Below, in pieces: positions 53,267-61,416 of a DNA stretch of 64,000 bases. Where the stretch lies: positions 52,186 through 116,185 of the forward strand of contig JBDHDH010000001.1 in assembly GCA_039591615.1 (NCBI GenBank), in the 5' to 3' direction. Under the pieces are notes generated by a model that saw only the letters and a list, made by a program, of their open reading frames with translations, ran no database searches and was not told where the DNA came from. This DNA comes from JBDHDH01 sp039591615. GTDB taxonomy: Bacteria; Gemmatimonadota; Gemmatimonadetes; Gemmatimonadales; GWC2-71-9. Numbering within the stretch: the first letter of the stretch is position 1; each line of letters starts with the position of its first letter. The translations under genes were made by a program, and so were the position numbers.

Positions 53267-54618
53267 GGGTCCAGACGCTCCGAGAGGTACTCAACGAGAC
53301 GATCGGCGTGGACCCGATCCTGCTGGAGGGTGTCACGCTCGCGGACCGTGACGGTCTGATCCTCCACACTCTGGCCATCCACGGTGATGCCGAAAGGCGT
53401 CCCCGCCTCGTCCTGGCGACGATAGCGGCGGCCAATGGCCCCTTTGTCATCGTAGAAGTCTCGAAATTGGCTCCGGAGATCATCGGCAATCCGCCGGGCC
53501 ATCTCTGGCATACCGTCCTTCTTGACCAAGGGGAACACCCCGGTTTGTATCGGCGCAATGCTGGGGTGAAGCCCGAGCACGACGCGCTTTTCCCCTTTTA
53601 CTTCTTCCTCTCGATACGCATCCGCCAAAACCACCAACGCGAGCCGATCGGCACCAAGCGAGGTTTCGATGATATAGGGAACGAACCGCTCGCCCGACAC
53701 AGTGTCGACGTATTCCAGTTTCTTACCCGAGTACTCCTGGTGTCGCGACAGATCGAAGTCGGTCCGGTTGTGGATCCCCTCGAACTCCTGCCATCCGAAA
53801 GGGAATTCGTACTCGATGTCGAACGCCGCCTTGGCGTAATGGGCGAGTTCGTCCGGAGTATGCTCGTGGAAACGGAGCTTCGCAGCACGGATGCCGAGCG
53901 ACTCGTGCCATTCCATGCGACGCGCTTTCCACTCGTCGAAGGTGCGCTCGTCATCGGCCGGCTTGACGAAATACTGCATCTCCATCTGCTCGAACTCGCG
54001 GGTCCGAAAAATGAAGTTCCCAGGCGTGATCTCGTTGCGGAACGCCTTACCGATTTGGGCGATGCCGAAGGGGATCCTCTGCCGAGAGGACTGCATCACG
54101 TTCAGATAGTTCACGTAGATGCCCTGCGCGGTTTCCGGGCGCAGATACACGACGGCTGCTTCGTCCTCGACCGGCCCCATGAACGTCTTGAACATCAGGT
54201 TGAACATCCGGGGCTCGGTGAGCGTCCCCCTGTTCCCGCACACCGGGCACTGCGCGTCCGGTCCGCCCGGCTCGCCCTTGATTCGTTCGTCGTCCGAGCG
54301 GAAGCGGTTCTTGCAGACCTTGCAGTCCACCAGGGGATCTGTAAACCCCGACACGTGGCCCGACGCTTCCCAGACCCGGGGGTGCATGAGGATGGCCGCG
54401 TCGATCCCCTCGATGTCCTCCCGCCCATAGACCATCGAGCGCCACCAACGCTCCTTGAGGTTCTTCTTCAGCTCCACCCCCAGGGGACCGTAATCCCATA
54501 CCGAGCCGAGCCCCCCGTAGATCTCTGAGGACTGGAAGATGTACCCTCGGCGTTTGGCGAGGGACACGAGCTTGTCCATCAACGCAGCATCACTCATACG
54601 CCTTGCAATCGTCGTCAT
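53263..54618 (-). CDS. glyS: Glycyl-tRNA synthetase (alpha2 type)
   Basis: 451 residues, length of the single-chain class II enzyme. Motifs: RGYIFQSSEIYGGLGSVWDYGPLGVELKKN, a two-CxxC zinc insertion (CKVC ... CPVC), LRPETAQGIYVNY (motif 2), FRNEITPGNFIFRTREFEQMEMQYF, and the anticodon-binding domain near KKDGMPEMARRIADDLR. It charges tRNA-Gly. No T-box was recognised upstream. It is coupled to the M3-like peptidase that follows, an unusual partner. Confidence 0.96.
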   Translation of the reverse strand: MTTIARRMSDAALMDKLVSLAKRRGYIFQSSEIYGGLGSVWDYGPLGVELKKNLKERWWRSMVYGREDIEGIDAAILMHPRVWEASGHVSGFTDPLVDCKVCKNRFRSDDERIKGEPGGPDAQCPVCGNRGTLTEPRMFNLMFKTFMGPVEDEAAVVYLRPETAQGIYVNYLNVMQSSRQRIPFGIAQIGKAFRNEITPGNFIFRTREFEQMEMQYFVKPADDERTFDEWKARRMEWHESLGIRAAKLRFHEHTPDELAHYAKAAFDIEYEFPFGWQEFEGIHNRTDFDLSRHQEYSGKKLEYVDTVSGERFVPYIIETSLGADRLALVVLADAYREEEVKGEKRVVLGLHPSIAPIQTGVFPLVKKDGMPEMARRIADDLRSQFRDFYDDKGAIGRRYRRQDEAGTPFGITVDGQSVEDQTVTVRERDTLQQDRVHADRLVEYLSERLDP

Positions 54619-54650
54619 TTACCGAAACGGTTTCGCAAGTTAGAGGGCCC

Positions 54651-55727
54651 CTACCCGGCCAGCAAGCGAAGATGCCGACGGATGGCCACCCGAGCACGTC
54701 GCTCGAGATCCCCGGCCGTCCACGCGCGTCCACCGGACTCGAGATGGACGTCTTCCGGCACAGCGCGAGCTCGAGGAGCCAGCAGGAGGATCGGCACATT
54801 CCTTCGCCGCGCGCGGACGATTACCTCCCCTGCCAGCTTGCCCTCCATCGACGTCTCATCGAAGCCGCCCTCGCCCGTCACCACGAGATCGGCTCGAGCG
54901 AGCGCGGCGTCGAACCCGACTCGCTCCAGGACCCAGCTCGCACCCGGTTCGAGTCGACCGCCGCCGAAGAAGAGAATCCCGAATCCCAATCCACCCGCCG
55001 CACCCGCCCCAGGTTGATCTGCGAACCCGACGCCGCCCATCGCGGTGGCCACTTGCGCCAAGCGCTCCACGCCAACCGCCAAGTGCTCGACCGCTGACGG
55101 TGAAGCCCCTTTTTGTGGCGCATAGACCCTGGCCCCTCGGGACCCGGTCAGGGGGTTCCGCACGTCGCAGAGCCCAGTGAGAACGACTCCCGGAGGTTCC
55201 CCTGGTAGCAGAGCCGAGAGAGAGGCCAGGGCTCCTCCCCCCTCCGGCAGTTCCGTTCCGTCGGCATCCCTCGGGCCCCAGCCCCAGGCGCGGGCCATTC
55301 CCAGACCGCCATCCATCGTGGCACTGCCGCCGAGCCCCACATGGATGGCGGTCGCCCCCTCGTCTCGAAGCTGCCTGATGAGCGTCCCGACGCCTCGAGT
55401 GGTGGTCCGAAGCGGATCCCGATCCTCAGGCTCTAGCAACGAGAGCCCGCACACGTAGCGGGACTCGATGACGGCCCGGTCCCTGGCCAACCAGCCGACT
55501 GGCACTCGGACGGGAGCGCCCCGCGGGCCCGCCACCACGCGCTCGGACTGTCGCTCGAGGAGTGGGGCAAGCGCCTCCAAGAGTCCATCCCCGCCATCGC
55601 TCCCCAGGATAGTCTCAGGCACGGCCCCGGCGAGCCTGACAGCAGCCGCCAGGGCATCGGCCACCCGGCCGGCCGAGAGAGTCCCCTTGAAGGCCTGGGC
55701 AACGATCAGCACCCGGCGGTCATGCAC
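54651..55727 (-). CDS. glxK: Glycerate 2-kinase (GlxK type)
   Basis: 358 residues from GTG 55727, with GGAGGA upstream. Motifs: AQAFKGTLSAGRVADALA, GSDGGDGLLEALAP, GLGGSATMDGGLGMARAWG, CDVRNPLTG and VTGEGGFDETSMEGKLAGEV. It phosphorylates glycerate to 2- or 3-phosphoglycerate, feeding lower glycolysis near pyruvate kinase. The upstream frame to 55823 lacks family features. It ends 33 bases before glyS begins, so the two may share transcription. Confidence 0.93.
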   Translation of the reverse strand: MHDRRVLIVAQAFKGTLSAGRVADALAAAVRLAGAVPETILGSDGGDGLLEALAPLLERQSERVVAGPRGAPVRVPVGWLARDRAVIESRYVCGLSLLEPEDRDPLRTTTRGVGTLIRQLRDEGATAIHVGLGGSATMDGGLGMARAWGWGPRDADGTELPEGGGALASLSALLPGEPPGVVLTGLCDVRNPLTGSRGARVYAPQKGASPSAVEHLAVGVERLAQVATAMGGVGFADQPGAGAAGGLGFGILFFGGGRLEPGASWVLERVGFDAALARADLVVTGEGGFDETSMEGKLAGEVIVRARRRNVPILLLAPRARAVPEDVHLESGGRAWTAGDLERRARVAIRRHLRLLAG

Positions 55728-55757
55728 ATCTCCTCCGACACTGCAAAGCGCAAAAAA

Positions 55758-55786
55758 TTGCTCGACCGCTCCAATTCGTCTAATGC
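55758..55786 (+). promoter_or_regulatory. Candidate promoter for the BY-kinase leader
   Basis: TTGCTC (55758-55763) and TAATGC (55781-55786) with a 17-base spacer on the plus strand, in the divergent region between glxK and the BY-kinase. The predicted leader would be over 300 bases long. Confidence 0.35.
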
Positions 55787-55839
55787 TTTGTGATAAAAGT
55801 GCTTGTGGCGTTTTGTGACGCACGCAACTATTCAGTCGG

Positions 55840-56060
55840 CGCTTCGGCGGGGGACACCCGCCCGGCCCCGAAGCGGGGTGGCCACGCCTCGAGGCAGAAG
55901 GCCTCGTATAAGCCTAACACCCTGAGATACAAGGTGTTAGTGAAAAGGCACGCCGCCGTGAGAGCTTCGGCGGGCATGGAGACTCGGCGATGTGACGACG
56001 AAAGGGAGGCCTTGGGCATACGCCTTGCCTTTCAGCCAGCCTGGGAATCCCTAAAGCCAT
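55840..56060 (+). other. Hairpin-rich leader upstream of the BY-kinase gene
   Basis: Five inverted repeats follow one another: GGCGGG/CCCGCC (about 55847-55863), CCCC/GGGG (55866-55878), CGAGGC/GCCTCG (55889-55905), CTAACACC/GGTGTTAG (55914-55940) and CCGCCG/CGGCGG (about 55953-55973). None carries a terminator-like T run. No known riboswitch core was recognised and no coding frame is convincing. The stretch may be a structured 5' leader of the exopolysaccharide kinase mRNA. Confidence 0.35.
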
Positions 56061-56106
56061 GCCTTGCCTGGTCGACGCTTTGTGGTCGGCCATCGGGAGT
56101 GTGCCA

Positions 56107-58464
56107 GTGAATCCAAGCGACGCCTCAGGTCCGCAGCGTTTCAGGATGCCGCCATCACGGGAGATCCACTTGTCGGATCTCTTGGCAGTCGTGGTGCGTC
56201 GCTGGAAGCTGGTGGCGCTCCTCGCGCTGCTGGTTGCGGGCGGGGCCTACTTCTCGGGACGCCAGGCGATTCCCCACTATCACTCCCGTCTGACGGTGCA
56301 GATCTCCTCCCCGAAACAAGTCTTCGCCCGAAACCATGTCGATATCGACGAGCTAGCTCTCCGCACCGATCCAATTCGGTCGGAGGCACTGGTTCTCACC
56401 ACGCAAGACCTCGCTCTGCGCGTGGTCCATGCGTTGAACCTGCAGCTCGAGGTGGACGATCCCACGATCTTCCGCAGAGACGTATTCGTGGACGTCCAGG
56501 TCGATTCCATTGCGCCCATGGGCTCGTACGAGCTTGCCGTCGGCGAGGGGTGGCAGCTCCTGGGATCCGCCCGGGAGGTCATCGCCTCCGGCGGGCTGGA
56601 GGACCCGGTTTTGGGGCCTGGCTTCGTGTTTCGCGTGGCCCCCGGAGTCTCCGAGGGTCGCCATGCGTTCCGAATCATGCGGCCGGAGTGGGCCGCGGCA
56701 TGGGTCAGCGCCGGCGTCTCCTACCGTGTACGAGAGGCGACGAACGCCGTCGATATCTCCTTCACGGGGATCGACCCGACGTTGGTACCGCGAGTACTGA
56801 ACCAGGCCGCGATCGAGCTGCGTCGGGACGGTGCCGAGCGAGCACGTGAACGAGCCACCCGCAAGAGACAGTACGTTCAGGAGCAACTGGCGCGCGCCGA
56901 TGCGGACTTTCAGCAGAAGCTGAGCGAGCTCCAACTGTTCAAGGAACGCAACCTCATCACTGACCTCAGCACTGAAGAGCGCTCCATCATCGAAGCGATT
57001 CGCGGTCTGGAACTCCAGAAACAAGAGGTGATGGTCCAGGCATCGGCGCTCCGAGACGTGGCCACGAATGCCGATTCGATTGGCGTGCAGGTACTGAATC
57101 GGCTGGCGGCGGCACAGCGTACGGGCGACAACACGGTTCTCACATACCAGATCCAACGCCTCCTCCAGCTCTACGACGAGCGGCGCGCCCTGATTGCCGG
57201 CGCCCTGGGTCTGCGGGAGAACAACCCGCAAGTGCAGGCGCTCGATCAACAGATCGAGGCGGGGCATTCGTCCCTCCGGACCGCCGTGCAGGCGGCCATC
57301 CACGGCCTTTCGGCGCGGCAACAGACCATCGCTCTGGAGATCGCCGAGCTGAAGGGCCAGCTTCGGACGTATCCCGGCAAGGAATCCCAGATTGCGCAGC
57401 TCGAGCTCGAGACGAACATTCTGAACGACACCTATCGGTATCTGCTGGGCCAGTTCGAGCAGGCTCGGATGCAGGAAGCGACGATCTCTCCGTATGTGAC
57501 GATCTTGGACGGTGCGTCGCCCCCGATGCAGATCGGCACGAATCTGCGGCAGAAGGTCATCCTCGGTTTCTTGGTGGGGCTGCTCCTGGGACTGGGGGCG
57601 GTGTTCTTCCTCGAGTACCTCGATCAGACGATCAAGAACGCTGCCGACATCGAACGGACGTTGGGGATGCCGGTGCTCGGCCTCATTCCCTACGAGCCGA
57701 AGATCGAGCGGATGACGAACGGAAGGCGAGGAGACCGCGTCCCAGCGGTCTTTTCGGAACTCGACCCACACAACCCGGTGGCTGAGGCGTACCGAGCGCT
57801 GCGCACCAACGTGACGTTCGTGGGAGCGGAGAGACCGGTCCAGCTCTTGGTGCTCACTAGTCCTGGGCCCGGTGAAGGAAAATCGACGACGGCGACGAAC
57901 CTGGCGATGATGTTGTCACAGGGCGGGAGCCGCACCCTGCTGGTCGACGGTGACTTGCGGCGACCGGGGCAGCACAGGGCGTTCGGCCTGGTCCAGCAAC
58001 CCGGTCTCACCGACATCCTCATCGGGAACGCCGACATGCGCGAGGCCATCAGACCGCAAGTGGCACAGAACCTCGACCTCTTGCCGGCCGGTCCGGTGCC
58101 CCCCAATCCCGCGGAGTTGTTGGGTTCCGAGGCGATGCAGCACCTCATAGGTGAACTCCGGCAGGAGTACACCTACATCATTCTCGACACGCCTCCCACG
58201 CTCCCCGTAACCGATGCGACGGTCGCAGCCGCAGCGGCCGATGCCGCAATCATCGTGATGCGCAGCGGCGAGACGGAGGAGCAGGCAGCACGCCGGACGG
58301 TCGAACAGCTCGGTCGTGTGCGGACACGCATTGCGGGTGTGGTGCTGAACGGCGTGAGCAAGCGCTACAACAAACACTACAGCTACTACAGCAGACAATA
58401 CCCGTACGGTCGGACGCGCTTCCGCGTAGGAACGCTGCGTTCGCGGCTGGCGAACTTTTTGTGA
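56107..58464 (+). CDS. Polysaccharide co-polymerase / BY-type tyrosine kinase
   Basis: About 785 residues from GTG 56107 (GGGAG upstream); an ATG at 56059 is also possible. A Wzz domain with helix one (WKLVALLALLVAGGAYFS) is followed by a long coiled coil (about 255-430) and a second membrane helix (VILGFLVGLLLGLGAVFFLEYLD). The cytoplasmic kinase has Walker A PGPGEGKSTTATN, A' LLVDGDLRRPG and B YIILDTPPT. The C-terminus holds a tyrosine cluster (YNKHYSYYSRQYPYGR) for autophosphorylation. It should control chain length and export of an exopolysaccharide; no glycosyltransferases follow it here. Confidence 0.93.
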   Translation: MNPSDASGPQRFRMPPSREIHLSDLLAVVVRRWKLVALLALLVAGGAYFSGRQAIPHYHSRLTVQISSPKQVFARNHVDIDELALRTDPIRSEALVLTTQDLALRVVHALNLQLEVDDPTIFRRDVFVDVQVDSIAPMGSYELAVGEGWQLLGSAREVIASGGLEDPVLGPGFVFRVAPGVSEGRHAFRIMRPEWAAAWVSAGVSYRVREATNAVDISFTGIDPTLVPRVLNQAAIELRRDGAERARERATRKRQYVQEQLARADADFQQKLSELQLFKERNLITDLSTEERSIIEAIRGLELQKQEVMVQASALRDVATNADSIGVQVLNRLAAAQRTGDNTVLTYQIQRLLQLYDERRALIAGALGLRENNPQVQALDQQIEAGHSSLRTAVQAAIHGLSARQQTIALEIAELKGQLRTYPGKESQIAQLELETNILNDTYRYLLGQFEQARMQEATISPYVTILDGASPPMQIGTNLRQKVILGFLVGLLLGLGAVFFLEYLDQTIKNAADIERTLGMPVLGLIPYEPKIERMTNGRRGDRVPAVFSELDPHNPVAEAYRALRTNVTFVGAERPVQLLVLTSPGPGEGKSTTATNLAMMLSQGGSRTLLVDGDLRRPGQHRAFGLVQQPGLTDILIGNADMREAIRPQVAQNLDLLPAGPVPPNPAELLGSEAMQHLIGELRQEYTYIILDTPPTLPVTDATVAAAAADAAIIVMRSGETEEQAARRTVEQLGRVRTRIAGVVLNGVSKRYNKHYSYYSRQYPYGRTRFRVGTLRSRLANFL

Positions 58465-58519
58465 TGTACGACACGTTTGCGCGAATGCATAATGTGTTTT
58501 GAAAACGGTCTTTTTGCGG

Positions 58520-58548
58520 TTGACAGGTAGGTAGGACAACGTTACTTT
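58520..58548 (+). promoter_or_regulatory. Near-consensus promoter of the orphan riboswitch transcript
   Basis: TTGACA (58520-58525) is a perfect -35 element; TACTTT (58543-58548) is a good -10; the spacer is exactly 17 bases. It points at the riboswitch, with the predicted start about 58555. Confidence 0.75.
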
Positions 58549-58554
58549 GGGCGC

Positions 58555-58638
58555 CGCTCCTGAAAAGGGCAAACCGTCGGTAACGACGGGGCGCAAAGCC
58601 AGGGATCCTCTCGGAGGGCTGCCCGGCTGCCGGGAGGA
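58555..58638 (+). promoter_or_regulatory. c-di-GMP-I (GEMM-I) riboswitch aptamer
   Basis: The consensus core is present: AAGGGCAAACC, the P2 hairpin GTCG-GTAA-CGAC capped by a GNRA tetraloop, then GGGGCGCAAAGCC and a P3-like stem ending GGCTGCCGGG. Flanking CTCC/GGGAG bases can form P1. The base before GGCAAACC is G, as in c-di-GMP rather than the A of cGAMP-specific relatives. The terminator at 58660 follows directly. No plus-strand gene lies behind it. Family identity is strong; ligand choice is an inference from that one base. Confidence 0.9.
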
Positions 58639-58659
58639 ATCGAAATCCTGGAACGCCTC

Positions 58660-58694
58660 AAAAGCCCGACGTCCTCTGGAGCGCGGGCTTTTTT
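58660..58694 (+). terminator. Intrinsic terminator of the riboswitch
   Basis: AAAAGCCCG pairs with CGGGCTTTT and is followed by further T residues, an ordinary rho-independent terminator. It is the likely expression platform of the aptamer just upstream. Confidence 0.85.
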
Positions 58695-58748
58695 GTATGT
58701 CGCCTTGCCCTCACTAGATTCTAGGGCGCGTAGTGTGTGGCAGGCGGC

Positions 58749-58784
58749 CCCCCTAGGGCTTCGGCCCTAGGGGGATTTTTATTT
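58749..58784 (+). terminator. Second strong terminator facing the same way
   Basis: CCCCCTAGGGC, a TTCG loop and GCCCTAGGGGG form a perfect 11-base stem; ATTTTTATTT follows on the plus strand. On the minus strand the stem is also present but without a T run, so it mainly blocks plus-strand reading toward purA. Confidence 0.85.
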
Positions 58785-58833
58785 GGGGGGTGGACGGGCC
58801 CAGTTGCCCCGAGCTGGTGATCTGCGTCACTTG

Positions 58834-60123
58834 TCATCGCCCCGACCACCCAACTAGCTGATCCCTGCGCGATCCCACGCTGACATACGCGATGGGCGTC
58901 GCCAGCATGTTCTCCAGCCGGTCGAGATATGCCCGCGCTTGTCTCGGGAGATCTTCGATGGTTCGCGCGTCCGTAGTCGGACGGCACCATCCATCGAGCC
59001 TCTCATACACGGGTTGGACGCGGTCCAGGAGCGACGCTTCCGCCGGAACGTCATCGAATTCCTCTCCCTCCAACGAATACCGCACGCAGATGGGAATCGA
59101 CGAGATCTGATCCAGCACATCGAGTTTGGTCACGGCTAGATCGGTGAGCCCATTCACCCGAGCAGCATACCGGACCACCACGGCATCGAACCATCCGCAC
59201 CGGCGCGGGCGCCCTGTTGTCGCTCCGAACTCTCCGCCGATGCGGCGAAGCAGCTCGCCGAACTCGTCGTTCGCCTCCGTGGGAAGCGGCCCGTTGCCAA
59301 CACGCGTGGTGTACGCCTTGACCACGCCAAGAACAGCATCGATGGCTGTCGGTCCAATCCCCACCCCAACGGCCGCCGCTCCGGCGGTCGTGTTGGAGGA
59401 CGTGACGTAGGGGTAGGTCCCATGGTCCACGTCCAAGAGAGCACCCTGCGCCCCCTCGAGGAGAAGGTGGTGGCCGGCGTGGTGTGCCTCATGGGCAAGG
59501 CGTCCCGTGTCCCCGATCAACGGGCTGATTGCTTCAGCAACTCGCCGCAGGAGTGTCATATGCTCGATGGGGTTTGCCTCCTCCTCCGCTCCCATCTCCC
59601 GCAGCAGGGCGTTTGCCCGCTCCACCGACACTCGCACGCGCTGAGAGGCGTCGGAGAGATCCCGCAGTTGCCCCACTCGCAAACCGCGCCGCCCATACTT
59701 GGCTTCGTACGCCGGCCCAATTCCTCGCCCAGTCGTTCCGATCCGCTGCAGCCGTTCCGCGGCCCGGTCGATCATCTTGTGATATGGCAGCACCAAGTGC
59801 GCTCGGTCGGAGATCGTCAGCCGGTCACGAACCGTGATACCCCGGGCCTCGAGCTGACGAACTTCGTCGAGAAGGGTCTCGGGATCGACCACCACGCCGT
59901 TGCCAATCAGACATCGCGTATTCTGATGCAGAATGCCGGAGGGTACCTGGTGAAGGATGAACTGGTCCTCCCCTCTCACAACGGTATGGCCTGCATTGGC
60001 TCCGCCCTGATATCGGATGACGAGATCGGCGCGCTCGGAGAGCACATCGACGATCTTTCCCTTCCCCTCATCTCCCCATTGCGCACCGACGACGACGACG
60101 CACCGGCAGCTCGGACCGAACAT
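58834..60123 (-). CDS. purA: Adenylosuccinate synthetase
   Basis: 429 residues from ATG 60123. The P-loop VVGAQWGDEGKGKIVD, the IMP-site YQGGANAGHTVV, TTGRGIGPAYEAKYGRRGLR, EGAQGALLDVDHGTYPYVTSSNT and GRPRRCGWFDAVV (the last a purA-specific block) are all present. It makes adenylosuccinate from IMP and aspartate with GTP. The frame extends to 60174 without family support. It is convergent with the riboswitch unit and preceded by a terminator at 60152. Confidence 0.96.
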   Translation of the reverse strand: MFGPSCRCVVVVGAQWGDEGKGKIVDVLSERADLVIRYQGGANAGHTVVRGEDQFILHQVPSGILHQNTRCLIGNGVVVDPETLLDEVRQLEARGITVRDRLTISDRAHLVLPYHKMIDRAAERLQRIGTTGRGIGPAYEAKYGRRGLRVGQLRDLSDASQRVRVSVERANALLREMGAEEEANPIEHMTLLRRVAEAISPLIGDTGRLAHEAHHAGHHLLLEGAQGALLDVDHGTYPYVTSSNTTAGAAAVGVGIGPTAIDAVLGVVKAYTTRVGNGPLPTEANDEFGELLRRIGGEFGATTGRPRRCGWFDAVVVRYAARVNGLTDLAVTKLDVLDQISSIPICVRYSLEGEEFDDVPAEASLLDRVQPVYERLDGWCRPTTDARTIEDLPRQARAYLDRLENMLATPIAYVSVGSRRDQLVGWSGR

Positions 60124-60151
60124 TCTTTGTCTCGACTCAGTTCTAGGCAAC

Positions 60152-60180
60152 AAAAACGCCCCGGGGCTTCCCACCGGGGC
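60152..60180 (-). terminator. Terminator of the M28-like gene
   Basis: On the minus strand GCCCCGG and CCGGGGC (seven bases, nine-base loop) are followed by GTTTTTG. It lies between the M28-like gene and purA, so purA likely has its own promoter or partial readthrough. Confidence 0.65.
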
Positions 60181-60303
60181 ATCCTCCCAAACAAGCTAGA
60201 CCTGGACCGACAGACCGTCAACTCCGCTGACGTGAGGCGAAAAGCTCCGGCCCTGCGCGCACGAACGCCCCCTCCGTGGCGAGGCGCGTTGCCATCTCCG
60301 AAC

Positions 60304-61413
60304 TCACCTCAAGAACCGCTCCACAGTCCAGGCGGCGGCTCGACCAGCCGCAACCGCCGACGCGATCGTCACCCGCGCGGGACGGTCCCGCCGAGTGTGA
60401 ACGACCCGGAGCGTTCGCCAGTCCCCGCGGCTCACCGTGACGCCCACCATTCCGTTTTTCGCCAACGCAACCCCATCCACCAGCACGCCCGGAGGAAGTG
60501 CACCGACGATAACGCGATTCCCGGTTGGCCGAAGCGCCTCGGCAAAGCCGTTGGCCAGCTGACGACTCCCGCCACGAACATCCGACGAATCGGTGAGGGG
60601 CGAATGCCTCATGACGCGGTATGCTCCACGATCGTCGAGGCCGTCGAAGTTCACGAAATAGGAACCCTTCGGCTTCGTGGCAGCCCATGCGTAGGCACCC
60701 TCCATCCCGAACTCCTCAGCGTCCGTGATGAGCACCCCCACGTCATGGCGGACACGGAGCAGATCGGCAGCAACCAGCGCGGCGATGACCCCCGTCGCGT
60801 TGTCGACCGCACCGGAGGAGGCGTCGTGCGCCTGGCTGAATGAGAGGACCGCTCCCCCGACCAGTGCCGGCATGCACGCCACGACCACCGGCGCGAGCGG
60901 GAGCGGCCCCGCGAGGCGCACCACGAGCAGGACCAAGAGCAACACCACCCCGAGGAACGCCATTGATCCGCCGAGTACCCGACCCGCAAGAGAGACCGCC
61001 TGGGACTTGCTGTCGGAGTGGGCAACCAACCAGCAGCTCGGTGCGCCCCGGCGCGCAACGATGTTCACTCCTTGCATGGCTGGCGTATCCAAGGGAAGCC
61101 GGCCGTCGGCAATCCCACCCGCGAGCAGGGTCGTGAACGTCAGGGCGGCGATGCCCGTGAGGGTCACGAGCCATCCCGGAACGGGGAGGATGAGAAGCGG
61201 GGCAGTAAGGATGGCGACCCAACCGAGACCTGCAGCGCCGATGGCCACTCCCGTCAGCCGTCGTCGCGAGGTGGCGAACGGGAGTCGCTCGACCTGATAC
61301 CCCAGCACCTCTAGTCGTCCCGTGATGGCCGCCTGCACCTCAGCCAGCGCCGGGGTTCCGGGAAGCCGCGGGCGCGCGATCTGTGCGAACAGTCGCGCTG
61401 GCCAATCGTTCAC
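60304..61413 (-). CDS. M28-like membrane zinc peptidase domain protein
   Basis: 369 residues. Two hydrophobic hairpins (about 55-100 and 145-190) give about four membrane helices, flanking a split peptidase fold. M28-type metal residues are visible: VAHSDSKSQ (His), SGAVDNATGVIAAL (bridging Asp), TDAEEFGMEGAYA (Glu pair) and YFVNFDGLDD (Asp); a final His is likely in VVHTRRD. It resembles aminopeptidases with the catalytic face exposed to one side. Substrate unknown. It ends 120 bases before the terminator at 60152. Confidence 0.8.
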   Translation of the reverse strand: MNDWPARLFAQIARPRLPGTPALAEVQAAITGRLEVLGYQVERLPFATSRRRLTGVAIGAAGLGWVAILTAPLLILPVPGWLVTLTGIAALTFTTLLAGGIADGRLPLDTPAMQGVNIVARRGAPSCWLVAHSDSKSQAVSLAGRVLGGSMAFLGVVLLLVLLVVRLAGPLPLAPVVVACMPALVGGAVLSFSQAHDASSGAVDNATGVIAALVAADLLRVRHDVGVLITDAEEFGMEGAYAWAATKPKGSYFVNFDGLDDRGAYRVMRHSPLTDSSDVRGGSRQLANGFAEALRPTGNRVIVGALPPGVLVDGVALAKNGMVGVTVSRGDWRTLRVVHTRRDRPARVTIASAVAAGRAAAWTVERFLR

Positions 61414-61416
61414 GCG

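Noticed and set aside
54619..54650. T-box leader before glyS
   Set aside because: Only 32 bases separate it from the glycerate kinase stop; there is no room for a T-box.
58694..58748. Micro-ORF between the two terminators after the riboswitch
   Set aside because: The only candidate is six codons and has no ribosome binding site.
58721..58990. Minus-strand ORF overlapping the purA 3' end
   Set aside because: It lies in another frame of purA and runs through the terminator hairpin; no protein features.
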